Below, piece by piece: positions 10,839 through 21,613 of a stretch of DNA of 64,000 nt. A program made the position numbers and the translations under genes. The DNA is taken from positions 8,122,001 to 8,186,000 of the forward strand of contig NC_003070.9 in assembly GCF_000001735.4 (NCBI RefSeq), in the 5' to 3' direction. This stretch comes from Arabidopsis thaliana. Its lineage: Eukaryota > Streptophyta > Magnoliopsida > Brassicales > Brassicaceae. The notes beneath the pieces are model-generated. The model was not told where the DNA came from. It searched no databases and saw only the letters and a list, made by a program, of their open reading frames with translations. Each line of letters starts with the position of its first letter. Positions within the stretch are counted from its first letter, which is position 1.

Positions 10839-12165
10839 TCCAATCCAACTTCCATGAGTTTGATCGCGTCTCGCAGCTTTCTGCAAACTCCCGGAAAGGC
10901 GTTGGAAGACCTCTTCATATACTCAACTTGAGCCTCAACTTCATCGAGATTTCCCTCTAGTATCTTCACCGTTTGAGTTATCTTGTCTATCTTCAGCGGT
11001 GGATGATAAACGCAAGTACCAAGCTCTTCTATCACTACTCCACTTCTTTGACACAACTTAAGTAGCTTCTCTAGCGACTCCACAAACACGCTATTCTCAT
11101 TTGAATTCTCCTTCTCCATCATCCTGGTGATTACTCGAATGACTATTATTACCGTCATCGCCTCATACACAATGTCAGCAACCATTTTAGCAACTTCTAT
11201 TTGCTCAGGAGAAAAATCATCACCAGATGCCTCACCCTCACTTGAAGGACAAGCTGGTTTCACTTTTTTCATCTCATTAAGAACATCCTTCATGATAACC
11301 GAAACCTGAGAAATAGCACTGCCAATCGCGATGAGGTTTGTTGTAGGAACCTTCTTGAAACTAGAGCATGCCTCCAAAACTGCTCCTGAAAGCTGCGAAA
11401 TAGACGGCTTTTCCCCCTTTTCATATGATCCATCTGGTTAACAGATACAAACAAAACACCGGCAACATCATCCACAGTTAAAGCACTCACGAGAAGTGTA
11501 TGTTGAAAGCAAATGAAACAGTGGCTACACTATCCTTTGACAAGACGAGTTCAATAGATGTTACATTGAGATAGTTGAAAAGTATAAAACTTTTCATTAT
11601 TACCGTAAAGAGATACAGAACCCTGAAACAATCTGAAGCTGGAGTCAACGATTTGCTTAACAGAACCGTGTACGATTGAAGACAAAGTAGGACCAGCACC
11701 AAGAGTGCTTCCATGACAACAGAGCAAAAACCCTAGAAGAGCCTTGAAGTAAGACTCCATTGTCTCCTTAACTGATTCAGCTTTTGGAGTTTCTCCAGTC
11801 CATAGCGTTTTCACTATCATAATTAAGTAGTAACCAAATTGAGAGGAAGAAATCACAAAAAAAAAGAACCGAGAAATTAACAAATATTAACAGAGAACCC
11901 TAAAACCTCTGGTGGCTTGTTTAGAGAGGTAATCAGAAATGCCAAGAACATTGTTCCAGTTAACTTTTTCCTTTGTAGGAGACGATGTTGGATCGAACAA
12001 CTGCAAAAAGTTTAGCATGATCTTTGTCTAATTACAATTCTAATTCATTTCCAAAAAACATGAAACAAACATGGTAAGAAAGAAGAATACTTGGAGAGTA
12101 TCGTCACTGGTGCTAGGATGAGTAATCAGAGATTTATTTAGAACCTTTTTCTTTGATTTCCCCAT
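10649..12165 (-). CDS. GCIP-family protein, copy 2, with chimeric 3' end
   Basis: Exons 12165-12091, 12000-11907, 11813-11604, 11433-10775, 10690-10649 give 359 aa in frame, matching At1g22980. Exons 1-3 have the same lengths and borders as copy 1 and encode the same family blocks (WNNVLGISDYLSKQAT, LWTGETPKAESVKETMESYF, GFLLCCHGSTLGAGPTLSS). It lacks the poly-Asp run of copy 1. Beyond LEKRK the homology to copy 1 stops and is replaced by exon-1-like sequence of a lost paralog, then a donor GT. If that intron is spliced the protein ends LLDPTASPMNRCS; if retained it ends VCFFLP...FSQ at 10724. The exact C-terminus is therefore uncertain. Function unknown, presumed as copy 1. Confidence 0.82.
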
Positions 12166-13345
12166 TTGAAACCCTTGACGCCTCTGCCAAGCTAAGGGTT
12201 TTTGCTTAGCTGATAGGTCGTCGTTTGTCACTTAGGGGACTTAGTGTTATTTATTGAAATGCCCTTGAAGAATTAAGTTGGAAAAAAACAAACTTCTCTG
12301 TTTAAGTATTAATCCCCATATTAGCAAACAAAGAAAGATTCAAGACCGAGAGAAGAAGGGAGAAAGAAATCAGAGAAGAAGAAGAAGACTTATTGAGAAG
12401 GCTTTTGGCTAAAGAAGAAAAGGGCAAATACATTTTGGGCCAGATTCACTATTAGCCCATTAGTGGTAATGGTTTTGTATAATTGAGGTTAAACAAAACC
12501 ATAGGTTAAACATTGTAAGATGTATAATTAAGGTTATCAAGAAAGTTTCAGAGATAAGGTGGCTAAACCTACTACTAATTCAACCCAGGTTTGTGAAAAA
12601 AGGAGGGTTTTTGATAGCTTTATGAGAATTCAGTTCTAATAGTTTGTTATATGGTTTTGTTAAAAAAATATGTGATGATGATTCAGCCTGTTCTGTTCTG
12701 ATGGTCTTTGTGAGCTAAGCTTTAGGCTAATGTGGTTGAACACAGCTTTTCGGTCTGATCAAAGTTTTGACAAAGATGGTCCTACTGAGGAGGACCGGCT
12801 CAAAAAGTTAACCAGATCAGTTTTTTCACAACCTTTTTTAATAAATCAGTTACTGCTCCACCGGTTCCGCTGGTCGGTACAACATCCCTAGCTAGCTTGA
12901 CAGCAATTTAACATACTTAAAACATATTAATTCTTTTCAGTTGGTGAAAGTGACAACAAGACCGACCAAGTTAGTTTAACAAAGAAACGCTCATGAAAGC
13001 AGCATCTAACAGAGTCATCATAAGTAAAAGAGATCAGGAGATAACCAAATTGCAAGAGAAATATAGCAGTTTTTCAAGTACAGTTGGTAGAACAATTGTC
13101 TCAATTTCGATCCAAAAGAAAGACTTTTGATCAATTAAGGTAAAACCAATATGGAAATTTTAAGCAATAGTTATGCTGATCAAAATGTACAATTATGAAA
13201 ACCAAGAATCTGGATTGAAAAATTAGAACTTTTATAATTCAAACATGTACAAGAGAAGTTAAAAAGCAAAGAGCAAGATGATCAAATTTACAAAAGATGA
13301 TGATAAACAAAAGTAACCTTGCAAAGTTAGTTATAAACAAGAAAA
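12166..13345. other. Intergenic: GCIP copy 2 promoter, CRF7 3' side
   Basis: Holds the upstream region of the second GCIP gene. A purine-rich GAA stretch lies at about 12325-12425, and the block duplicated from upstream of copy 1 is at 12976-12997. The right part is the 3' side of CRF7. No open frame of note. Confidence 0.45.
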
Positions 13346-13825
13346 TCAAACAACTTCTTCAGAAGCACCACCACTAGCATCAGAATCTTGCTTTTTCACC
13401 ACCGCAGAATCAACATCAGGACGGCCAAAATTAGTCGGCGCATCAGGTCCAATCAACTGAATCGCAGCGTTATCATAAGCAAGAGCAGCTTCTTCAGCTG
13501 TTTCAAAAGTTCCAAGCCAAATTCGTTCAGGTCTTCCTTTAACTCTACCACATCTAATCTCAGCCGCCCACTTCCCCCATGGTCTCTGCCTCACGCCACG
13601 GAACTTCTTCTTATTCGCCGTCGTATTCCTCGCAGCAAGTAAACTCGCCGGAATCCTGATTTTGAACCGAGTTTTTCCGACCTCCGGGGGATCAGAATGA
13701 TCGATTACGATTTCCTTGACTAGCTTCTTACCTCGACGGCGTGATGACGGTGGTGACTCGTCTTCGCTGCTTGAAGAATCGGTTGCTTCCATGTCTGTGA
13801 ATGAAATTCGAACAATTCGTTTCAT
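13346..13825 (-). CDS. CRF7: Cytokinin response factor, AP2/ERF transcription factor
   Basis: Single exon, 159 aa, matching At1g22985. The N-terminus [20 protein letters not shown] is the CRF-domain signature (TEH/CRF motif), which fixes the start at 13825 rather than the later Met. Next comes a basic stretch ([13 protein letters not shown]) and one AP2/ERF domain at about residues 73-131: [38 protein letters not shown], with the DREB/ERF-type WLGTF core. It is expected to be nuclear and to bind GCC-box-like DNA. CRF proteins act downstream of, or parallel to, cytokinin phosphorelay signalling. It is much shorter than CRF1-6 and ends soon after the AP2 domain, lacking the C-terminal SP(T/S)SVL-type putative MAPK site. 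Confidence 0.93.
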   Translation of the reverse strand: MKRIVRISFTDMEATDSSSSEDESPPSSRRRGKKLVKEIVIDHSDPPEVGKTRFKIRIPASLLAARNTTANKKKFRGVRQRPWGKWAAEIRCGRVKGRPERIWLGTFETAEEAALAYDNAAIQLIGPDAPTNFGRPDVDSAVVKKQDSDASGGASEEVV

Positions 13826-15120
13826 CTTTCGCCGGGAAATTTGACGACGGAGAGGGTTGGTGGTTAGGGTTTGTGTCCGCTTCTTTTAAAAGAAAGATTT
13901 GTTTGGTTTATGATTCGATCAGGAGAAGGCTTTGGCTTGTGCGTTACTTAATCCAAAATTAACCGACTTACTGTTTCTCTTATCTTTTAGAATCCGTGTG
14001 TAATTATGAGTATTGAACTATTGATCAATCTCATCAAGTCGGTTTTGAATTCAAAATTGATGACCAACAAATATTTCGAAAAATCTGTTTTCGGACAAAA
14101 ATATTATTAAGTTAATTGGTAAAAAAGTAAAATCATGAAGGAAAAACAAATACTGTATGGATTTTGAATTTCATAACAAGATCATTTTTTTCACTTTTTT
14201 TTCTACACAAAGATTGATTTACAACAACAACAACAACAATATTGATTTGAAAAGAAAAAAAGATCTTGGTCTGACTCAGTTGTCTAGTTTTCAAGCCCAC
14301 CTGAAAGAACCCAAAGTGAGCAGAACTAGTCTGGTTCGCAGAAAACTGGACTTCAAATTCCGAAAAACCTATTTATTTTGGGCCTTAAGAACTTCTTTAA
14401 GGCCTTTTAGTGATTCCATGACTATTTTGAATTGACATGTTGTTCTCCTTCAAGGCTTCTCCTTTACTTATTTTGTAGAGAGTGTAGGCTTATTATAGGG
14501 ACTACTTACTTATATAAGTTGTACCAAGGTAATTTAGTTGGTATAATTTCTAGACTGTAATTTTCAATCATCAATGTATTTTTTCAACTAGGAATTACAT
14601 AGTCACACTCACATAAGTATCATATGTCATATGATAATTTGATCACTAGGTACTGAAGTGTGTCTACAAGCTATATTTTTTCTCAAACTCAGATTTAGTA
14701 TATTTGCAATATTGTTTCTCTAATGATGACGAATTAAATTATGTATGGACCGCTAACATATGTGACCACTCAGTTAGAACTTCTCAATGTTTTATTTTAT
14801 GCATTGTACAATTTCATGAACTCTATCAAAACATTTGTTGTATATGTTTATTTTACAAAGATAGTTTTGGTACCCTATAGTTGCTTAGTTAACTTGCTTA
14901 TACCCTAAATCTTAATCAACAAGAAAACGTAAAACCCACTCAGTGAATCAAATTATCAACCAATTAACGTAAAACGCATGATATCATGTTTTATAAGATG
15001 TGTTATGTGTAAGACCAGGTTTGAAAAAGTGTGAAATAATATAATATTACTCTTCGATTGATCCTTAATTGCGATATCTTTCGTATGATTTCAACTATAT
15101 ATGACGCACTTACAAGTTAC

Positions 15121-15147
15121 AACGATATTAATTATATTAATATCGTT
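15121..15147. repeat. Perfect 12-bp inverted repeat with 3-nt loop
   Basis: AACGATATTAAT, then TAT, then ATTAATATCGTT: the two arms are exact reverse complements. It is AT-rich, and no gene lies within 1.2 kb on either side. It could be a chance palindrome. Confidence 0.6.
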
Positions 15148-17130
15148 TTCTCATATATTCATATATGCATATGATATGACTGAATTATTTATTATTCGCC
15201 TCCACAAGTTACAGGACTATAAATTATTCATCTCCAGAAGTTGCGTTGCACCACTAAATATGAAGAGAAGATAAAACCGAACAGGTAAAAGGGACGTTTA
15301 CCAAAATATCAACCTAATCTTCCCCTAAACCAAATTTTTCCAATTAAGTTTATTCTTAAGCACAATCAACTCTCTGTTACTTTAAAGTATTCTCGTGACC
15401 ACTGATTGTTTTTCCTGGTGTATAAGTAAGTACCACAAAATATAAGAACATGACATAAGACTCTATAAAATATGTATAACTAAACATTTTTCATTTGTAG
15501 CCAGATAAAAGAAATCTATGGGCCGGAAGTCGTATTATTTGACACGGCACTTTTGGTTAACGTATAAACTATCTGATTTTATAAGCTGTCAAAACAAAAA
15601 AATGGTAAATTTAACATTCATAAAATATCATGATGTTCCACAGGTCACATCAGTGAAAGACTAAACTTTCTGATTTTTTGTAAAATTGACTATGAGGACA
15701 TGCATGAATTAATATTCTACGACCACAATTACTTCTCTAATCTGGATTGAAAAATGGCCACCGTATACATTTCTTTAAATAACGTTTTTCAAATTTTATT
15801 ATAAAATCTAGGGGACTACCATATTATATGTATAAACGTCCATATCCATCTTAGAAATGTTATCAATAATAGGTCTGAAAAATTTCATAGAACCACACTT
15901 ATTTTGGAGCTGAATTCAATCCCCCAACGTACTTTCTCGTTCTTGTTATGTTTCGTTGTCGCTTTGTTTATATTTCTTCTTATTTTAGGGGTTTTTTCAG
16001 TTCGATTTTGTTTTGTTTTTAGTTAGCGGACGAAAATATACAGATGGTAGTACTAACTTTTCTCCTAGCATTCTCATCTATGTGTGTGTGTTATACATTT
16101 ATATCGGTGCTCTTGGTTGACCTTAGAAGGTACTTTATATATGGTTCGAGGGTCCATATGGATAAGTTCAGATTAAACATCTAAAAGTGCATCTTGTGAC
16201 CAAAAAAAAAAAACTATCCATATTTAAATGCAAAAAGATCTTTGGATGAATTATTATGACACAAGCAATCGCGATAGAATAGGAAAATAATAAAATGCAT
16301 GCATCCTCAGCATTGGTTGCTAAATTTCCAGTTCGATTTTCAATTTCGAAAGGTGGGCTCCATTTGTTTACTAGATGTGTTTTTTTCTTTCTTTTTGTTG
16401 TGAATGTTTACTAGATATGTTTATTTTCAATTATTTGTATACGTGTGGGTCGCAAATGCCGCTTGCGTGGTACACAAAATAATATCAATCCTTTGAGAAA
16501 ATTAAAAGTCAAAGTGCATAATAATATACTCAGTATGTTTTTTTCCTTTGCAGATATTCCATGCATATGCTAAATAACATCATTTATATATCATTAAAAA
16601 TGTACAACAAGAAACCAAATGCATATGCTAAACCAATCCATATAATATGTTTTGCAGGTTCATTTAAATCGACTAATTATATTATGGTTTTTTTTTTTTG
16701 CTTCTGATATTGCATCTAAATTGTTGTTGAACTCTTTTCCGCCAATAGAAACAATATTTCAAATTTGTAGCATCGCTAAATAAAATACATAATAAGTTGA
16801 AACAATATAGTTGTTGAGTAAATTATATAATCATCTTTGCTATTGTTAATTCTAAATTTATTTAACACAAAAAGCTAACCATTAAGCAAAGAAGAAAGTG
16901 ACATGATGATCGAAAGGAACATTAGAAACGTCCTCATTGTCCGCCGGGAAATATTTTGGAGAAGGACATCGATTAATCTATAGATTAGAGGACACCTCTT
17001 AGTTTAAATAATGATATCGTTATACACCTAATGAAATTAAATAAATGCTCAATTCATCAATAAATAATTTAATGTGTGTTTCCTAATACTCGGAACATTA
17101 TAACCACCAATCACCACCTCCAAACTTCCC

Positions 17131-17215
17131 TATATAAGACACGACACCCATTCTAAGCATCACTAGCTCTCTCCCTCTCCCTCTCCCTCTCCATCTCTCT
17201 GCTCGCTTGTGACAG
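17131..17215 (+). promoter_or_regulatory. HIPP22 core promoter: TATA box and CT-rich leader
   Basis: TATATAAG at 17131-17138 is about 90 bases before the start codon and is followed, around 17165-17205, by a CT-rich tract made of CTCTCC repeats. TATA spacing and a pyrimidine-patch leader are typical of plant promoters. Confidence 0.7.
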
Positions 17216-17220
17216 TAAAC

Positions 17221-18045
17221 ATGGGAGCTCTCAATTATCTTTCTGAGTATTTCTCTAACCATTTCTACGTCTCAATACGAAAACGGAAGAAACGTAAAGT
17301 CATGCAGGTAACTAAAATCTCTAAACGCAGCCGTTTAGTTGTTGTTTCGTCGTTTCTTAGTTGCTTAACCTTTTCAAAATTTTGCTAATAAACAGACGGT
17401 GAATATTAAGGTGAAGATCGACTGTGACGGATGCGAACGCAAAATCAAGAACGCTGTTTCCTCCATCAAAGGTTCGTTCTTCAACTCTCAAGTTCCACGT
17501 AGTCAATTAAATACTACTCGCCTTTCTATTAGTTAGGGCAAACAATTAATTATGCTTCAAGTTAATTATCTCCTACACGAAACTATGCATACAGATATAA
17601 GAAAATTTTAAACTTTGACTCTCTCTACCTTTAAAATAACCATGATTATGTAATCTAACACGTCATATTCCAAAAAACACAATTCCCTTCCAAATCAGCC
17701 AAACATGGCCTTACTAATATATACACACCACTCGTTTTTTTTTTCTTAGGAGCAAAATCAGTGGAAGTGAACAGAAAGATGCACAAAGTAACGGTGAGTG
17801 GCTACGTTGATCCCAAGAAAGTGCTGAAGACAGTGCAGAGCACTGGGAAAAAGAAAGCTGAGCTGTGGCCGTATGTTCCATACACAATGGTGGCTTATCC
17901 ATATGCCGCCGGAGCTTACGACAAGAGAGCCCCGCCGGGTTTTGTGAGGAAGTCGGAGCAGGCTCAGGCGCAGCCGGGAAGTACTGACGATAAGCTCATG
18001 TCCCTCTTTAGCGACGAGAACCCTAACGCCTGCACCGTTATGTGA
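17221..18045 (+). CDS. HIPP22: Heavy-metal-associated isoprenylated plant protein
   Basis: Exons 17221-17307, 17396-17471, 17750-18045; 152 aa, matching At1g22990. One HMA domain follows a basic N-terminal segment (RKRKKRK): TVNIKVKIDCDGCERKIK with the metal-binding CxxC at Cys39 and Cys42, then VEVNRKMHKVTVSGYVDPKK and a second half ending LWPYVPY. The last four residues, CTVM, form a CaaX box, so the protein should be farnesylated and membrane- or nucleus-associated. HIPPs bind Cd, Zn or Cu and are linked to metal tolerance and drought responses. Exon 2 is exactly 76 nt, the same as in the HIPP gene at 21614. Confidence 0.95.
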
Positions 18046-18486
18046 ATAAGTATAGATAGCATGAGCCGATGTTATAATTTGTAATGTATAACGTTTTATG
18101 AAGTTAAAGTACTGGAACCTTTTTTGTTACTGTATTATGTGAGAAGCAACGCAACATATAGTAATTACTCTGCGTTTAACTAGTAGATTATTTAATGATA
18201 TAGTTTTACTTACTTGCTTTGTATGAATAATTGAACTTATTTAAATTGTGTTCCATTCAAAAACTAAGGTTTTGTTGGAAGCATTCGATTGAGATTAACC
18301 TAATATACGCCTCAAAATATTTTATGTATTTCTGGGTGTTTAATTTGAATAAACCAAGTTCATTTCATGCGAGTTAAGACCTAGGAGAAAAAAAAAAAAC
18401 AAAACCAAGTTTAAAGTTTAGTTCTTTAACTATAAAAGTTTTGAAGTTACTTAAAATGGTTTTGTTTTTGCAATCTCAATCTAAAC

Positions 18487-18672
18487 TAAATGGAAAACAA
18501 TCGTGAAAGGAATTCTGCAGCTGATGCTTTAGCATCTCATGTCACCGCAATAGACCCTCTGTTTCAGTTTTATACTACACCACCATCTTGGTTGGTTAAC
18601 ACTTTGTATTATCTTTATACTATCTAATATAAGAGTAAAGATGTTAAAAAAAAAAAATTAAATGGAAAACAA
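18487..18672 (+). mobile_element. 5'-truncated LINE (non-LTR retrotransposon) insertion
   Basis: From 18502 the frame reads RERNSAADALASH...PLFQFYTTPPSWLVNTLYYLYTI and a stop at 18625-18627. RERNSAADALASH is the last acidic block of a plant LINE RNase H domain, and PPSWL near the C-terminus is typical of such elements. A poly-A run of 13 As (18645-18657) follows. The insertion is flanked by the identical 14-mer TAAATGGAAAACAA at 18487-18500 and 18659-18672, a target-site duplication. The element is only about 158 bases long, so reverse transcription stopped very early. Confidence 0.8.
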
Positions 18673-18710
18673 AAAACGAATGATATTAGATAAATTAAAA
18701 TTAACCTATC

Positions 18711-18731
18711 TTATATATATATATATATATA
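18711..18731. repeat. (TA)n microsatellite
   Basis: About ten alternating TA units, followed by a T run. A simple repeat with no evident function. Confidence 0.8.
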
Positions 18732-21613
18732 TTTTTTTTGGAATACTAGTACCTTAAGCGAAAAAGATAACCATAGTATAAACATAACTGTGAAATGGTT
18801 TATTCGTTCGGTTGAGATGTCGTTCACGGTGACATTCTTCTTTAAACATCCCGTGATTAAAGGATTAGTATGGCGGTGAAGTATTAAATTATAAATTTGG
18901 TTAATTCCAAAAATATCATACATAAATACAATATAATTGTATCCAATTCATATCCTATGGAATAAAATAACTATCTTAGGACAATTTTTTGTTTGTATTC
19001 ATTCCATACTACTAAAATAGTTTTGTGAAGGCAGTGGTTGGTTAATAAAAAGTTGAAAGATTCTATGACGCTAAAGAAATCGTTGGCAAGTGAAAAGCCA
19101 AACATCAAACAATTATATGCCATCTCTGCCCTTTGTTGTGCACCTACGACAAGTGTAAGATCCGACGGCAAACATTTTGTTCGCATGGGTCCAATTGTAT
19201 CTCTACGTAATTAATGGTATTGTTCCTCGGTGGAAGTAGATATGTCGACGATGATGTCTTTGGATAAGATAAGATATTTGTTAGACAATACATATATAAT
19301 GGAAATTAAATAATTCAATGTGCAATTGCTTATCTTTGTATGTGTTCATTTTTTCAAAACAATTTTGGAGTATAGCATGGTTTGGCGACAACCAGTAAGG
19401 GGACAAGTTTTCTTGTTAATAAATTTTATTAATTCTGTTCCTTATAATATTACGTGGTTGGTTAATCAAATGATACGTACGTTGAACTTTCAATCTAGAC
19501 TAATAGAAGACTTCCCGAGTTGACCGAAATAAATAACACCTGCTTCTGTGACTCTCTGAGGTTATATCTTAAATCAAATTCGATGTAGCATATAACACGT
19601 TATACATTAGGAACAATTTAATTATAGTGATGAGAAAAGGACTAAATACATTATTTTTTTGGTTGTCAACAAGAACATATGATATAAAGCTCTAACAAAA
19701 AAAGAAGAACTAAATATGAAAATATGATCAGAGGACAGGTAAGTACATTGTCGGGTGATGACATGACTAATTATTAATTTCGACCCCAATTTAAAAACAT
19801 ACATATTCTAAAATTCTATTATGGCATGTGAAATTGTGAAAAGACACAAAACTAATGGACCGATGTGGAGTAACACAGAAAACGCGTGGCGTAGAGAGGA
19901 CTTGATAATTAGGAGTCAAGGTTGCGTTGATGCTGTGAGGTCCAGGGTTTTGTAGCTTTTCTTCTATTGTCACGTGTACGGTGTTTGGGAAATGAACGGC
20001 TAAATCATTCAACTTGAAACACTAATCACGGCATTTCACGAAATAAGAGGATAATATTGGTATATGCAGTTTACATCAAGAGTTAAATACCATAATGTAA
20101 TGTTGGCTACGGATCTAACAAATCATGTGAGCAATACGAGTTTTGGTAACTATAATTTTCGTGAAAGGAACATATATTGGACTATTGGAGGTAGCTGGCA
20201 ACTCTCAAATCTTAAAGTGAAGTATATTTTTTGTATGCAAAATCAAGATGATAGTATGTATGATGATCATGTATATATTTATTGTGGACAGTTAAATTCG
20301 TTTGATGTAGATAAATGCACTGATTATTGATTTGTATGCGGTCAAAACTATATAGTAATCGAGCCATCGAGGTGGTGTGGTTTATTGGTGTTATTCGAGT
20401 GGTAGAAATTTTTCTATCAAGGGGGAAAGTCCTACTATCTACGACCATTATTGCTCTTTTCTTTTGACCAGCATACTCATTTTAACTGACAAGACTAGAC
20501 TGCATGACATTTCATAGACTTTGGGATTAGTATGTGTTTTAGCTCATGATCTAGGTTAAAAAAGAGAATGTGATTATTAGTAAACATATTTTAAAAGCTA
20601 ACCAAATATAATGTAATCACGTAATCTTTGATCATATGTATGATTTGTAAACTCCCATTAGATCAAGTTGAAAATCCATCGAGGGTTTGCGATTTTTTTA
20701 ATGTTTTTTTATTTATGTGTTATATAGATTTGGAAAGAAATTAAGTTTAAGTGGGGGAATCAAAGGGCCAACATTGAACAGCCAGACTAAAAAAACATTA
20801 AACAGATTAATGGGCTTAATGCGTAATGCGTCTCTTTTTTTGTTTAAGGCCCATAATAGTTTTATTAAAAAGGCCGAAATGTAAGGCAACACTAGCACTA
20901 CACTAACAAGGTCAGTCAGAATGTGCTCACTGGCCACTGCTCATAAATCAAGAAATCAAAATATTGCATGCAATTTTTTTCTTAAAACCAAAAACGTAGT
21001 ATAGTGAAAATATTCTAAAAATAATATGTATGTCAGCTCATTTTTACTTTTTCTAAAAGAAATTAGTATTATTCTATAAACAAAAAGAAGAAAAAAGTTG
21101 GGGGAAAGAGAGGGGAGAAGCTCGAGAAGAGTGTGGGAGAAGGCAAACCCCAAACACTGACTAGACACAGACCGTTGGGCCCGACTCTTCATGCATGCAC
21201 TCTTCTGACAACATTTTCAATTTCTCCATATCTCTCTCTATTGTTTTTTCATTTCTTAGTTTCATTAATATCATAGTTTATGAATAATACTACAAGTACT
21301 ATGTAAAATATGCCTTAAATAAAGATATCGTACAATTCAAAATGCTTTTGTTGGAATGCAATTTAAACTCCAAAATTCAGAATTTAATGAGGAAGTGTGG
21401 TCAGGTCGCTGTTACTTTTAAGTGTCAGTCTTCACTCACTCACTCAACATCGTTTCAAATTTCAGAGCAAAAGTCTCTAAACCCAAAGCCTCTCCACTTA
21501 ATTGCCTATTCTTCAAAAGGCGAGTTTCCTTTACCAAGCTTGCAAAGTTATCTAAACTCCAAACGATATCTAAAACGCGTGTACTCATTTCTCTTATTCT
21601 TTCTTCTTAAGCC

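Larger units (their letters stand above)
13826..17220. other. Long intergenic region before HIPP22
   Basis: AT-rich, without a credible gene. A 12-bp-arm hairpin lies at 15121-15147. The 14-nt direct repeat ATGCATATGCTAAA occurs at 16561-16574 and 16619-16632, each containing the palindrome GCATATGC. ATGCATGCAT (RY-like) is at about 16295-16304. The open frame at 14157-14435 has no recognisable content. The HIPP22 core promoter is at the right end. Confidence 0.5.
18046..21613. other. Intergenic region between the two HIPP genes
   Basis: 3.5 kb without an intact gene. It contains the small LINE insertion at 18501-18658 and a (TA)n tract at about 18713-18731. The open frames at 19320, 20064 and 21342 give proteins I do not recognise, and I treat them as chance. 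CT-rich and T-rich stretches just before 21614 are likely the leader of the next gene. Confidence 0.5.

Noticed and set aside
20064..20330. 88-codon plus-strand frame between the HIPP genes
   Set aside because: Low-complexity AT-driven frame overlapped by another on the opposite strand; no family match.
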